A DNA stretch of 64,000 nucleotides from Roseburia_D yibonii. GTDB taxonomy: Bacteria > Bacillota > Clostridia > Lachnospirales > Lachnospiraceae. Position numbers and translations under genes: made by a program. Under the pieces are notes generated by a model. The model saw only the letters and a list, made by a program, of their open reading frames with translations. It was not told where the DNA came from and ran no database searches. The stretch is taken from positions 62,001-126,000 of the forward strand of contig NZ_JACOQH010000003.1 in assembly GCF_014297335.1 (NCBI RefSeq). The letters run 5' to 3'. Of this stretch, positions 9,256-17,440 are shown one piece after another; the first letter of the stretch is position 1; each line of letters starts with the position of its first letter.

Positions 9256-10107
9256 TCAACCTTTGACCGCGCCGGATGCCATGCCGTCCACCATATCTTT
9301 CACCAGGCAGAAATACAGTAAAACGATCGGCACCGCGATAAATACGCTTCCCGCCGCAAATCTCGCGAATTCCGTCTCATCGAGACTCATCAGCCCGACC
9401 GCGACGGTGTAGAGATCCTTCTCCTTTAACAGAAGTTTCGGCAGGATAAAATCGCTCCATGGCCAGGTAAACGAAGTCAGTGCCGTATAAACGATGATCG
9501 GCCTCGAAAGCGGCAGGTTGATCTTTAAGAACACCTGCATGTTCGTCGCGCCATCGATCTTTGCCGCCTCATCGATCGCTTTCGGGATCGTGTCAAAGAA
9601 ACCTTTCTGCGTGAGATATCCCATCGGCGCACCCGCAGCGTAAATAAGGATCAGTCCGGTGAGCCGGTTGATCAGTCCGAACTGGGTCATCAGAAGATAC
9701 ACCGCCGTCATTCCCATAAAGGAAGGGAACATCCCAAGCACCATAGTTGCTTTCATCAGCGGTTTTCTTGCCCGGAACGTAAAACGTGACATCGTATACG
9801 CCGTTAAGATCGTAAGAAATGTTCCGAGGACACAGCTTCCCGCCGCGACATACAGCGTGTTCTTAAACCACCTCGGGTAATTGTAAAGTGAAGTATCGGT
9901 AAACAGTTTGCGGAATGTATCCATGCTGTATGTTTTCGGGAAGAATCCGTCAAACGAATAAATGCTTCCCGATTTTGAAAATGATGCCAGGATCAGCCAC
10001 AGGCAGGGGAAAAAGAAGATGGCTGCCACAAGAAGCAGTACCGCGTACGTTGCGCCGGTATCCACCGCTTCCCCGATACGGATCTGTCTTTTCTTTTTTT
10101 CGATCAT
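9256..10107 (-). CDS. malG: Sugar ABC transporter permease, MalG-type
   Basis: A 283-residue inner-membrane permease with six predicted helices and the coupling EAA loop DEAAKIDGATNMQVFLKINLP (split, about residues 175-195) that contacts the ATPase. It is the second permease of a maltodextrin-type importer and overlaps malF by 4 bases (ATGA). It is the last gene of the operon GH13-malE-malF-malG. No MsmX-type ATPase is encoded here, as is common in Firmicutes, where one shared ATPase serves many sugar importers. Oligosaccharide specificity is inferred from the GH13 neighbour. Confidence 0.88.
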   Translation of the reverse strand: MIEKKKRQIRIGEAVDTGATYAVLLLVAAIFFFPCLWLILASFSKSGSIYSFDGFFPKTYSMDTFRKLFTDTSLYNYPRWFKNTLYVAAGSCVLGTFLTILTAYTMSRFTFRARKPLMKATMVLGMFPSFMGMTAVYLLMTQFGLINRLTGLILIYAAGAPMGYLTQKGFFDTIPKAIDEAAKIDGATNMQVFLKINLPLSRPIIVYTALTSFTWPWSDFILPKLLLKEKDLYTVAVGLMSLDETEFARFAAGSVFIAVPIVLLYFCLVKDMVDGMASGAVKG

Positions 10108-11423
10108 TGAAACGTATCCTCCTCTCTGTAAGACGGTGATTTTATGTAAACTACAAGTGAGATAGCGGATGTGATAAGGAAGATGATCAGACTGATCGCC
10201 GCTCCTATGCTGTAATAATTGTTGTCGATCGACAGATTGTACAGCCAGTTGATCAAAAGATCCGTATCACTCGCCAGAAAATATCCGTCCATATAAAGAC
10301 CGCCCCGCAGGAAATAGAAAATACCAAAATTGTTAAAATTTCCGATAAACTGGGAGAGCAGCACCGGCATCGTCGCAAAGAGCATGAACGGAAGCGTCAG
10401 TTTCCGGAAACGGGCAAATCTGCCTGCGCCGTCAATCCTCGCCGCCTCATAGAGCGTCTCATCAAAATTGGACAGATGTCCGGTCGCAAGCAGCATGATC
10501 GACGGAACGCTGATCCAGCAGTTGACAAGAAGTCCAATGAGGCGCGCGCTCCACTTTGCGTCAATATCCAGAAATCCCACCGCACTGCCGCCCGCTCCCA
10601 CGATCAGCTGATTGATCGGCCCGCCATAGGAAAACATAAACTTAAACGCGAGCAGGGTGATAAACCCCGGAACCGCATAGGCAAGCACCGGAAATGCCCG
10701 CCAGAATGCTTTGCCCTTCACACATTTTTTATTAAGGAGCAGCGCAAGCCCGAGTCCCGCGAAATAATTAAGCGCCGTGGAAGTAACTGCCCAGAGCAGG
10801 TTCCAGCCAAGGATCTTAAAAAAGGTCGGTGCGAATTTCGACAGCACGATCAGCTTTTTAAAATTGCCAAGCCCGATCCAGTCCACCAGTTCCGGCGGAA
10901 CCACGCTTCCTCCATAGTTTGTAAACGCGATCAGGATCATAAAGATGATCGGCAGCACATTAAAGATACATACGCCGATCACCGGAAGCGCCAGCACGAA
11001 AACATAAAACTTCCGGTCAAACAGCCGGATGATCTCTTTTTTAAAGGTGTCCGGCTTCTTTCCCTGTTCCACCTGCTTTTGGATCCGGTATGCATCCTTT
11101 AAATTCAGCCGGTACAGATAGAAAAAGGAAAACAGCACGATCCATGCGAAGATCCCCATTAAGAGCATGATAACGGAATTGTCTCCCGCAACCCCAAGCC
11201 ACGGATCCGCTTTTTGTGTCCCCAGGGTAAAAAATCCGATGAGATCCCCGATTCCTCGCGCCGCCACATAATAGATCATCCCGACTTCCACAAGTAAGAA
11301 CAGGATCCCTTTGATCCGGCAGCCGTATAAAAACTGCCCTGCGCCCATGAGGACAGCGGAAAGCTTTACTCTCCAGTCACTGTCCCGAAACGCATTTTTA
11401 AAATTAACTGCTTTTTCTTTCAT
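10104..11423 (-). CDS. malF: Sugar ABC transporter permease, MalF-type
   Basis: A 439-residue permease, longer than MsmF/LacF-type proteins because of an N-terminal extension with two or three extra helices (about residues 20-115: VGMIYYVAARG, MGIFAWIVLFSFFYLYRL), as in MalF-like proteins. The EAA loop YEAARIDGAGRFARFRKLTLP (split, around residue 330) is intact. It pairs with MalG in the membrane to form the translocation channel. It follows malE with a 13-base gap and overlaps malG. Identification as a sugar permease is secure; the exact substrate is inferred from context. Confidence 0.88.
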   Translation of the reverse strand: MKEKAVNFKNAFRDSDWRVKLSAVLMGAGQFLYGCRIKGILFLLVEVGMIYYVAARGIGDLIGFFTLGTQKADPWLGVAGDNSVIMLLMGIFAWIVLFSFFYLYRLNLKDAYRIQKQVEQGKKPDTFKKEIIRLFDRKFYVFVLALPVIGVCIFNVLPIIFMILIAFTNYGGSVVPPELVDWIGLGNFKKLIVLSKFAPTFFKILGWNLLWAVTSTALNYFAGLGLALLLNKKCVKGKAFWRAFPVLAYAVPGFITLLAFKFMFSYGGPINQLIVGAGGSAVGFLDIDAKWSARLIGLLVNCWISVPSIMLLATGHLSNFDETLYEAARIDGAGRFARFRKLTLPFMLFATMPVLLSQFIGNFNNFGIFYFLRGGLYMDGYFLASDTDLLINWLYNLSIDNNYYSIGAAISLIIFLITSAISLVVYIKSPSYREEDTFQ

Positions 11424-11436
11424 TTTTTTGCTCTTT

Positions 11437-12909
11437 CTATTCTAAGGTAAAGATTGCGTTGTAGATCTGTTCACTCATATCCTCTAACCCGGCCTTCATC
11501 GCGGCGGTGTCTTTGTATTTCTTTTCATTCTCCGGCCGGAACACGTCCTTTGCCAGATCGATGAAAAAGGTCTGCCCCGGTGTCCAGATCTGGGAAACTT
11601 CCTTTACGGACGGCATTAAAATGATATTTCCGTCCTCCAGACGCGAAAACAGTTCCTCTGCCGTACCACCCGCTGCTTTTGCCACATCCTCCCGCGCCGG
11701 CGCGATCCCAAGCATTTCACTTCTCTTTATCATCATTTCATAACTCGTCGCAAAATCCACAAACGCGAGGCAGGCGTTCGGCGCCTTGGTGTAAGCGCTG
11801 ATGGCGTAACCGTTTACACCGCCCATGGTCTTCGTATCGATCCATGCCGGATCTTTCTCCGTGAGATCTCCGCTCTCCGGAAGTTTGGGCAGTGAGGTCA
11901 TCACCAGATTTTCTTTTGCCTTTGTCTCTGCTTCTTCGTGGGAAAGCCCCTCTGTCTCATACTGCTTTACCAGCTCATCGAGAAACGTGGAATAGACATC
12001 CGGCGTTGAGATCGTTGCAAAATACGTTCCATCCGCAAGCTTGCTGTACGCATTGGTCGTGATCGTATCATCGATACAGTCCTCATTCATCACTCCCGCA
12101 AGCTGACTCAATACCCAGGCTCCCTTTTCCGACTCCCCGGCGGCAAATCCGATGTCCGACGGATCCGTGTTGTCCTTTCCGAAAATATATCCCCCATAGG
12201 ACAATAAAAATCCACTGGAAAAATACATATCGCTGAGCGACTTCATATATCCGTAAGTCCCCGGATCCTCCGCATGACGGGCAGCCGAAAACGCATACAG
12301 GCTGTTGAAATTTTCGACCATATCCGGGACGCCGTTTTGATCCGCGTCCCAGCTGCTTTTCCAGTCCTCCGGCAGCAGATCCACGCGGTAATATAGCATC
12401 GGTGCCTGCACATTCACCGGAACGCCACAGGTATAGGTGTTTCCGTCCACACTGACCTTATAGGCATCCCACGCGGCATCCGGGATCGCGTCGTAACAAT
12501 CCAGTTTTTCTGCCGGGAGCGGATAGATATGCTTGCCCTCGGCGTACTGCATGATGACATCATTCGCCTGATACAGCACATCCGGGCCATAACCGTAAGG
12601 ACCGTCATTGGCAAGATCCAGATACTGATCCATATTCGCGTCCACCGCCTGTATCCCCTCATCTTTGTACGCCTCATTGAACGCTTCGATCAGTTCCTTA
12701 AAATATCCCTTGGAGATTGCCGTATCATTTTCAAGTACCTGGATCGTCACATTTTTTTCGAGTTCCCCGGTAAACACGCCGTTGGTCTGTCCCGTCTCCG
12801 TTTCCCCATCCACTGTTTTTTCCTGCGCGGTGTCTGCCGCTCCGCATCCACTGACCATGCTTCCCATAAGCGCTGTCGTAAGCACCAGCGCGATCATTCT
12901 TCTTTTCAT
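11437..12909 (-). CDS. malE: Maltodextrin-type ABC substrate-binding lipoprotein
   Basis: A 490-residue extracellular solute-binding protein (family 1). The lipobox SGCG (Cys22) follows a 20-residue signal peptide, so it is anchored outside the membrane. Features of MalE-like proteins include NVQAPMLYYRVDLLP near the cleft and GGVNGYAISAYTKAPNACLAFVDF near the C-terminal lobe. It starts within the end of the GH13 gene (4-base overlap), giving translational coupling. It is expected to bind malto-oligosaccharides made from starch outside the cell, which the GH13 enzyme then degrades inside. Confidence 0.88.
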   Translation of the reverse strand: MKRRMIALVLTTALMGSMVSGCGAADTAQEKTVDGETETGQTNGVFTGELEKNVTIQVLENDTAISKGYFKELIEAFNEAYKDEGIQAVDANMDQYLDLANDGPYGYGPDVLYQANDVIMQYAEGKHIYPLPAEKLDCYDAIPDAAWDAYKVSVDGNTYTCGVPVNVQAPMLYYRVDLLPEDWKSSWDADQNGVPDMVENFNSLYAFSAARHAEDPGTYGYMKSLSDMYFSSGFLLSYGGYIFGKDNTDPSDIGFAAGESEKGAWVLSQLAGVMNEDCIDDTITTNAYSKLADGTYFATISTPDVYSTFLDELVKQYETEGLSHEEAETKAKENLVMTSLPKLPESGDLTEKDPAWIDTKTMGGVNGYAISAYTKAPNACLAFVDFATSYEMMIKRSEMLGIAPAREDVAKAAGGTAEELFSRLEDGNIILMPSVKEVSQIWTPGQTFFIDLAKDVFRPENEKKYKDTAAMKAGLEDMSEQIYNAIFTLE

Positions 12910-14570
12910 GCCATCTCCCCCTGTTCTTCCATGATCTGATAACCGTCCGGGTCTATACCCTGCCGCGTTTCTTTTGTCAGATTGATCCGCAGTATCAGTC
13001 TGTCTTTTTTATACTTTCGTTCTACGAAAAGCATTTTCTCTTCTTCTTTTATTTTTACAGTTCCATACTGTAACACCGGTTTTTGTTTTAATGCCAGCAG
13101 CTTTTTGATCTCCTGCATGACTGTGCGGTCCCAGTGGGATTCCTCCCAGTCAAAGCATCTCCTCGAATCCGGGTCGTAACCGCCCTCCATGCAGATCTCC
13201 GTTCCGTAATAGATGCATGCCGCCCCCGGAAATACTACCAGCAAGGCAATGGCTGCAAGCAGTCTTTTTTTATTTTTTCCGATCTCCGTATAAAAACGGT
13301 GTGTGTCATGTGAATCTAAAAGGTTTAGCATCATGTCGTTGACCGGTTCTGTATTCCGCATCAGGTTTCCGTTTAATTTTTCCGCCATCTGTCTGGCATC
13401 AAATTTCCCACGCGCGAAATAATCGAGGCAGGCTTTGGTAAACGCGTAATTCATAATGCTGTCATACTGATCGCCCATCAGATACGGATAGGCGTCATGC
13501 CAGTTCTCTCCGATGATCACGCAGTCCTTCTTTAACTGTTTGACCTCCTTGCGGAAGCGCCTCCAGAAATCATGCGACACCTCATCGGACACATCTAACC
13601 GCCACCCGTCGATATCCGCCTCTTTGATCCAGTACGCCGCGATTTTTAACAGAAATTCCTGCACTCCTGCGTTTGCGGTATTGAGCTTTGGCATATAATT
13701 ACAGGAAGCAAAACATTCATAATTCATCCGCTCCGGATCCGGGTAATCCCCGTCGATCAGAAACCACTCGTAATAGGGCGATGCCTTTCCGTTTTTTAAG
13801 ACATCTTCAAATTCTTCCATCTCCATGCTGCAGTGATTGAACACCGCGTCCATCACAATGCGGATGCCCATCCCATGCGCTTTTTGTACCAGTTCCTTCA
13901 CATCAGAAAGACTTCCAAACTGCGGGTCTACTTTTCTGTAATCCCGGATATCGTACTTGTGATTCGAGATTGACTGAAAGATCGGGGTCAGATAGACCGC
14001 GTTGATCCCAAGCTCCTTTAAATAATCCAGTTTTTCAATGATCCCCCGGATGTCCCCGCCGGCAAAGCTCTTCGGTGTCGGCAGATCTCCCCATTGCATA
14101 TTGATATACGAGGTATCCTTGGTCAGATTCCCCTGCCGGAAACGATCAATGAAGATCTGATAGAAGACGGCTTTCCGCATCCAGTCCACCGTCTTTAACC
14201 GGTCATTCGGGTTGATATACGGCATCTGGAAGAAATTGTAAAACGCCTCCGGGAAACAGTAGGTCTCCGTCAGTCCGTCCTCACTGTAATAATACTCCTT
14301 CCCATTTTCCTCAATGCGGAAGATATAGGCAAGCCTTACATCCTCAAGTTCCAGTTTTTTTTCATAATACTGATACAGACCGTCTTCATAATGCACATGC
14401 ATTTCGATCTCGTTTTGTTTCATCTGAAATTCATATTTCGCGCCATAGACTAAAAACACCCGGATGTCCCGGTCTTCCTTCGCTGTCCGAAGCCGGATCA
14501 CCAGTTCCTTTTTGCCGGTTGCGAAACAATATCTGGAATCCGGTGTATGTAACAGTGCATATTGATTCAT
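12906..14570 (-). CDS. GH13 alpha-glycosidase (neopullulanase/cyclomaltodextrinase-like)
   Basis: A 554-residue glycoside hydrolase family 13 enzyme. Catalytic residues are visible: nucleophile Asp326 in GWRLDVSDE, acid/base Glu355 in IIGENWHD and transition-state Asp422 in LLDSHDTHR. DAVFNHCS is conserved region I. An N-terminal beta domain (1-120) is typical of the neopullulanase subgroup, which acts on maltodextrins and cyclodextrins. There is no signal peptide, so it is cytoplasmic. I chose the ATG at 14570 (SD GGAG 10 bases upstream); an in-frame TTG at 14600 would overlap the lacI -35 box and has no SD. First gene of the malEFG operon, divergent from lacI. Confidence 0.9.
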   Translation of the reverse strand: MNQYALLHTPDSRYCFATGKKELVIRLRTAKEDRDIRVFLVYGAKYEFQMKQNEIEMHVHYEDGLYQYYEKKLELEDVRLAYIFRIEENGKEYYYSEDGLTETYCFPEAFYNFFQMPYINPNDRLKTVDWMRKAVFYQIFIDRFRQGNLTKDTSYINMQWGDLPTPKSFAGGDIRGIIEKLDYLKELGINAVYLTPIFQSISNHKYDIRDYRKVDPQFGSLSDVKELVQKAHGMGIRIVMDAVFNHCSMEMEEFEDVLKNGKASPYYEWFLIDGDYPDPERMNYECFASCNYMPKLNTANAGVQEFLLKIAAYWIKEADIDGWRLDVSDEVSHDFWRRFRKEVKQLKKDCVIIGENWHDAYPYLMGDQYDSIMNYAFTKACLDYFARGKFDARQMAEKLNGNLMRNTEPVNDMMLNLLDSHDTHRFYTEIGKNKKRLLAAIALLVVFPGAACIYYGTEICMEGGYDPDSRRCFDWEESHWDRTVMQEIKKLLALKQKPVLQYGTVKIKEEEKMLFVERKYKKDRLILRINLTKETRQGIDPDGYQIMEEQGEMA

Positions 14571-14593
14571 TTTTATTGTACTCCATTTTGTTA

Positions 14594-14621
14594 TTGACAA
14601 ATAATTTTAAATTTTTAATAA
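14594..14621 (+). promoter_or_regulatory. Promoter of the LacI-family regulator gene
   Basis: TTGACA (14594-14599), a 16-base spacer and TAATAA (14616-14621) precede the lacI-type gene. The -35 box lies immediately beyond the divergent GH13 start region, so both transcripts share a very short control region. Confidence 0.6.
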
Positions 14622-14681
14622 TAAAGGTCAGAATCAGTGAAACGATTAAATCTGCTTTATGACAGGAGTCTGGAGGATATT

Positions 14682-15482
14682 ATGGCAAAAAACAAAGTTA
14701 CGATCAAGGATGTCGCAAAGGCAGCCGGTGTTTCCACCGCGACCGTCTCTTATGTGATCAACAACCGCACCGATATCAAGCTGACGGATGAGACCAGAAA
14801 GAAAGTCTTACAGGTCATCCATCTTTTGGATTACTCTCCAAATCAGGCTGCCAAGGCACTTGCCGCAAACCGTAAGAGCCTGCTTGCCGTCTCCTTCTCC
14901 GCTTCCGATTCTGTATTAAAATGTGCCGAACAGATGCATACACTGCAGCTGCTCTCAAAATATTTTCACGGGAAAAATTATGAACTGATCATGCTAAGTC
15001 CTTCTTACACAGAAAAATGCGACCAGGCTGACGCCATCATCTGTTACGACATGAAGCTCGAACAGTTCAGACAGCTCGGCGACAGCAATTTCATTCCGTT
15101 GGTCGCGCTGGACTGCCTGGTCAACGATCCTTTATTCTTTCAGGTCAATACGGATCTTCACATTTTAAGGGAAAAAGCGGACACGCATTTTGGCGATAAG
15201 CCCTATCGCTACGTTATGCTCGATACGCCAAACGCCGAAAAGCTTTCCCGTTTACTAAGTGTTTTCCCGGATCTGATCCGCATTGATTCCCTGACACAGA
15301 TAAAAGATCTTACCGGGCAGCATCTTCTGGTTTCTGATCTTACACTTTTTAAACTGCTCTCTGACACCAATGATGTCTGCTTTCTCCCATCTGTTTCCGG
15401 GGAAAAACTCGATCTGCTCCATCAGTGTATCGAAGCAGCTTTGGAGCGCACCCCGATCGAACAGCACGATCTGCTCATCTAA
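14682..15482 (+). CDS. LacI-family transcriptional regulator
   Basis: A 266-residue regulator. The N-terminal HTH and hinge are classic LacI (VTIKDVAKAAGVSTATVSYV at residues 5-24, then SPNQAAKALAANRK). The sensing domain is short (about 200 residues instead of 270) and lacks the usual GIIV/GRP-type motifs, so it may be a reduced or divergent effector domain. I chose the ATG at 14682 because GGAGG lies 6 bases upstream; a GTG at 14637 has no SD. It is divergent from the maltodextrin operon and converges with the lipoprotein gene (stop codons overlap by 4 bases). Likely operators lie at 16357-16374 and 16407-16422. Its effector is probably a maltodextrin, by inference. Confidence 0.85.
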   Translation: MAKNKVTIKDVAKAAGVSTATVSYVINNRTDIKLTDETRKKVLQVIHLLDYSPNQAAKALAANRKSLLAVSFSASDSVLKCAEQMHTLQLLSKYFHGKNYELIMLSPSYTEKCDQADAIICYDMKLEQFRQLGDSNFIPLVALDCLVNDPLFFQVNTDLHILREKADTHFGDKPYRYVMLDTPNAEKLSRLLSVFPDLIRIDSLTQIKDLTGQHLLVSDLTLFKLLSDTNDVCFLPSVSGEKLDLLHQCIEAALERTPIEQHDLLI

Positions 15483-16342
15483 TCCGTGGCTGCGCCATTG
15501 TAGGTCCATGTGATCGTATCATACGGATTCATATTGAAGTTTTCTTTTGTCTCTTCGGTATAATAAGAATCCTCCGTGTCATAGACATCTTCTCCCGGAT
15601 AGGTGGTGAGCGTAAATGTGTAATTTCCGGAAACTGCCACCTCTATATTCGACTTCTTTGCGCCCGTCTCTCCGATGCCGCCGGAATTTTTAAAATATTC
15701 TGTTCCATCCTGCGCGATCGTTGTCATATAACCAAATCCACGCTGATCTTCCCATGAGCCGTTGATCGCAAACTGGAACTGATCTCCCGCTTCCAGATCC
15801 AGTGTGATCGTGTATACATTGGCTTCGTCATTCTCCTCCTTTGTCATCGTCTGCGCTTCTCCGATCACCGCGCCCCAGTCTGATTCCGCAAGCACAGCAC
15901 CCGTTCCCGAGCCGACGATCACGAATGTTCTCGTATCTTCCACATAAGAAGTAAATCCCGCGTAAAGAGCCGTATCCTCTTTGACCTGTGTCCCAAAATC
16001 ATATTTCCGGCTCATCTGCGGTGTCGCATACCAGCCAACAAATGTCTCGCCCGCTTTTTCCGGTGTGAACTCCTCCGCGCATACTCCGTCCGCCGCCGTC
16101 TTCGTCTCAAGGACGGTTGTTCCATCACTGTCATAGTAAGTCACCGTATGCTCCGCTGCTGTTTCCTCCTGCGCCGATGCCTCCGTCTGTTCTTCTGCTG
16201 TCTGTTTCTCTTCTGCCTGTGTGCTGACCTCTTCCTGTGTCTGTGCGGTTCCGGTCTCTTTTGCCCCACACCCCGCTGTCATGCTGCTGCCCGCAAGCGC
16301 CACAGCAAAAAACAGTACCGCCATTGCTTTTTTTCTTTTCAT
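15479..16342 (-). CDS. Lipoprotein with InlB-type repeat and beta-sandwich, putative starch-binding
   Basis: A 287-residue predicted lipoprotein: signal peptide with lipobox TAGC (Cys25), then an acidic Glu/Thr/Gln linker (28-65). One InlB B-repeat-like module follows at about 66-130 (ETFVGWYATPQMSRKYDFGT, DTALYAGF). The C-terminal domain (135-287) has Trp/aromatic-rich beta strands (ESDWGAVIGEAQ, FQFAINGSWEDQRGFGYMTT) like carbohydrate-binding sandwiches of the SusE/SusF or CBM type. It is expected to face outside. Its promoter carries two LacI-type near-palindromes, tying it to the maltodextrin locus. Starch or dextrin capture at the cell surface is my inference. Confidence 0.7.
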   Translation of the reverse strand: MKRKKAMAVLFFAVALAGSSMTAGCGAKETGTAQTQEEVSTQAEEKQTAEEQTEASAQEETAAEHTVTYYDSDGTTVLETKTAADGVCAEEFTPEKAGETFVGWYATPQMSRKYDFGTQVKEDTALYAGFTSYVEDTRTFVIVGSGTGAVLAESDWGAVIGEAQTMTKEENDEANVYTITLDLEAGDQFQFAINGSWEDQRGFGYMTTIAQDGTEYFKNSGGIGETGAKKSNIEVAVSGNYTFTLTTYPGEDVYDTEDSYYTEETKENFNMNPYDTITWTYNGAATD

Positions 16343-16356
16343 CGTCTTCTCCTTCC

Positions 16357-16374
16357 AATTTAAGCGTTTAAATT
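16357..16374. promoter_or_regulatory. LacI-type operator, proximal copy
   Basis: An 18-base near-perfect palindrome centred on CG (AATTTAAGCGTTTAAATT, one mismatched pair) lies just upstream of the lipoprotein RBS. CG-centred AT-rich palindromes are the usual LacI-family binding site. It shares the core TTTAA-CG-TTTAA with the second copy 50 bases away. Confidence 0.7.
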
Positions 16375-16406
16375 AGATAGCAAATCAAAAGCGGTGTTTA
16401 TTCACC

Positions 16407-16422
16407 GCTTAAACGTTTAAAC
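16407..16422. promoter_or_regulatory. LacI-type operator, promoter-overlapping copy
   Basis: The perfect 12-base palindrome TTAAACGTTTAA (16409-16420) is just downstream of the -10 box, at the transcription start. A bound repressor there would block initiation, and pairing with the copy 50 bases away could allow tetramer or cooperative binding. A hairpin GCGGTG/CACCGC (16391-16408) lies between the two sites. Confidence 0.75.
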
Positions 16423-16429
16423 TATCTTA

Positions 16430-16458
16430 AGTATAATCTTGGCACCTGCCATCGTCAA
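16430..16458 (-). promoter_or_regulatory. Promoter of the starch-binding-type lipoprotein
   Basis: On the minus strand TTGACG (16453-16458), a 17-base spacer and TATACT (16430-16435) make a strong sigma-A promoter, directly followed by the LacI-type palindromes. Confidence 0.8.
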
Positions 16459-16500
16459 CACACAATGTTTCCAAAATTTTCTTTCCGTTTTTGTGCATTT

Positions 16501-16662
16501 TTACGATATCTTCCCCACGACCGCCTCATTGTAGCTTCCCTCATACGGCTTCTCGGTATCGATCTGCATGAGATCCGCGCCCGTCGCTTCCGCGAGCATT
16601 TTCGCGATCCGCTCTGTATTTCCGTTTGACCAGGTATAATAAACAACCAGCATTTTTTTCAT
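16501..16662 (-). pseudogene. Truncated flavodoxin
   Basis: 53 codons encode a typical flavodoxin N-terminus: beta-1 strand and phosphate-binding loop LVVYYTWSNGNTERIAKML, then DLMQIDTEKPY. The reading stops right after VVGKIS, whereas flavodoxins need about 140-180 residues for the FMN fold. No continuation is visible in the next 100 bases in any frame. A good SD (GGAGGAG) and a start 1 base past the upstream stop show it was once a third operon gene. It is a 3'-deleted remnant, bordered by the lipoprotein promoter. Confidence 0.8.
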
Positions 16663-16663
16663 T

Positions 16664-17428
16664 TTATTTCTCCTCCAGATTCTTTGCTGCCTCATTTACA
16701 CAGCGCAGCGCATTTAAACTTCTCGGATAACCGATGTATGGCAGGCACTGGGAGATCACCTGGATCAGAAATTCCCTGGTGTTCCCGATCTTCATATTTG
16801 CCTGCGCATGGCTTACAAGCTGCGGCTCACAGCCACCCTGTGCCGCGATAAAGCAGAATGTGATCATTTCTCTTTGCAGATAGTCCAGCCCTTTTCTCGT
16901 GTAATAATCGCCAAAGCAGTTGTCGGCCAGCCAGCGGTTGATATGACGGCTCTCTTCCGGTCCCGACTTGTAAAATTCTTTCATGCCATCTCCGAAAATA
17001 TCGACCTGTGCCTGAATTCCGGCTTCCAGTCTCGTCTCCATCGTTGTCTTCGCCTGCGCTTCTAACGGCAGGGAAACACCATCTTCCTTTAAGATCTCAT
17101 TGTTGATCGCAAAGAACGGAAGCACTCTTCCAATGCCGAGATACGCCACCGCCTGATAGGTCACTTCCTTGATCTCTACCGGTGTCACACCCACACGCAA
17201 AGCAGCCTTTGCCATCACGCGGTACGCATCGGTTCCCTGACAGCCGGTAAGTGTCGCAAGGATCGCAAGCATTCTGGTCTTGTCATCCATGTCGCCCTGA
17301 TTTACGACTTCATCAAACGCGAAGTTATAAAAACGCTCCGCAAACTCCGGATCGTTCTCCTGTAATCCGCCTTTTTCCTCTGAAAAGATTTTACTTAAAT
17401 ATGCTTTTGCTTTTTCCGTCAGTTTCAT
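16664..17428 (-). CDS. Carboxymuconolactone decarboxylase family protein (two-domain)
   Basis: A 254-residue protein with two tandem CMD/AhpD-like halves (about 25-110 and 140-250). The first carries DDKTRMLAILATLTGCQGTDAYRVMAKAALRVGVTP in pieces; the second carries REMITFCFIAAQGGCEPQLVSH. Paired Cys as in AhpD (CxxC) are not present; single Cys are, so peroxidase-reductase activity is doubtful. Members often accompany flavodoxins and oxidoreductases under LysR control in gut Clostridia. It lies between two flavodoxin genes, suggesting a redox role. The specific reaction is unknown. Confidence 0.8.
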   Translation of the reverse strand: MKLTEKAKAYLSKIFSEEKGGLQENDPEFAERFYNFAFDEVVNQGDMDDKTRMLAILATLTGCQGTDAYRVMAKAALRVGVTPVEIKEVTYQAVAYLGIGRVLPFFAINNEILKEDGVSLPLEAQAKTTMETRLEAGIQAQVDIFGDGMKEFYKSGPEESRHINRWLADNCFGDYYTRKGLDYLQREMITFCFIAAQGGCEPQLVSHAQANMKIGNTREFLIQVISQCLPYIGYPRSLNALRCVNEAAKNLEEK

Positions 17429-17440
17429 TCCATCATCCTC

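Noticed and set aside
16131..16363. Alternative-frame ORFs inside the InlB-type lipoprotein signal and linker
   Set aside because: They are shadows created by biased composition; the lipoprotein frame has signal peptide, lipobox and a proper SD.
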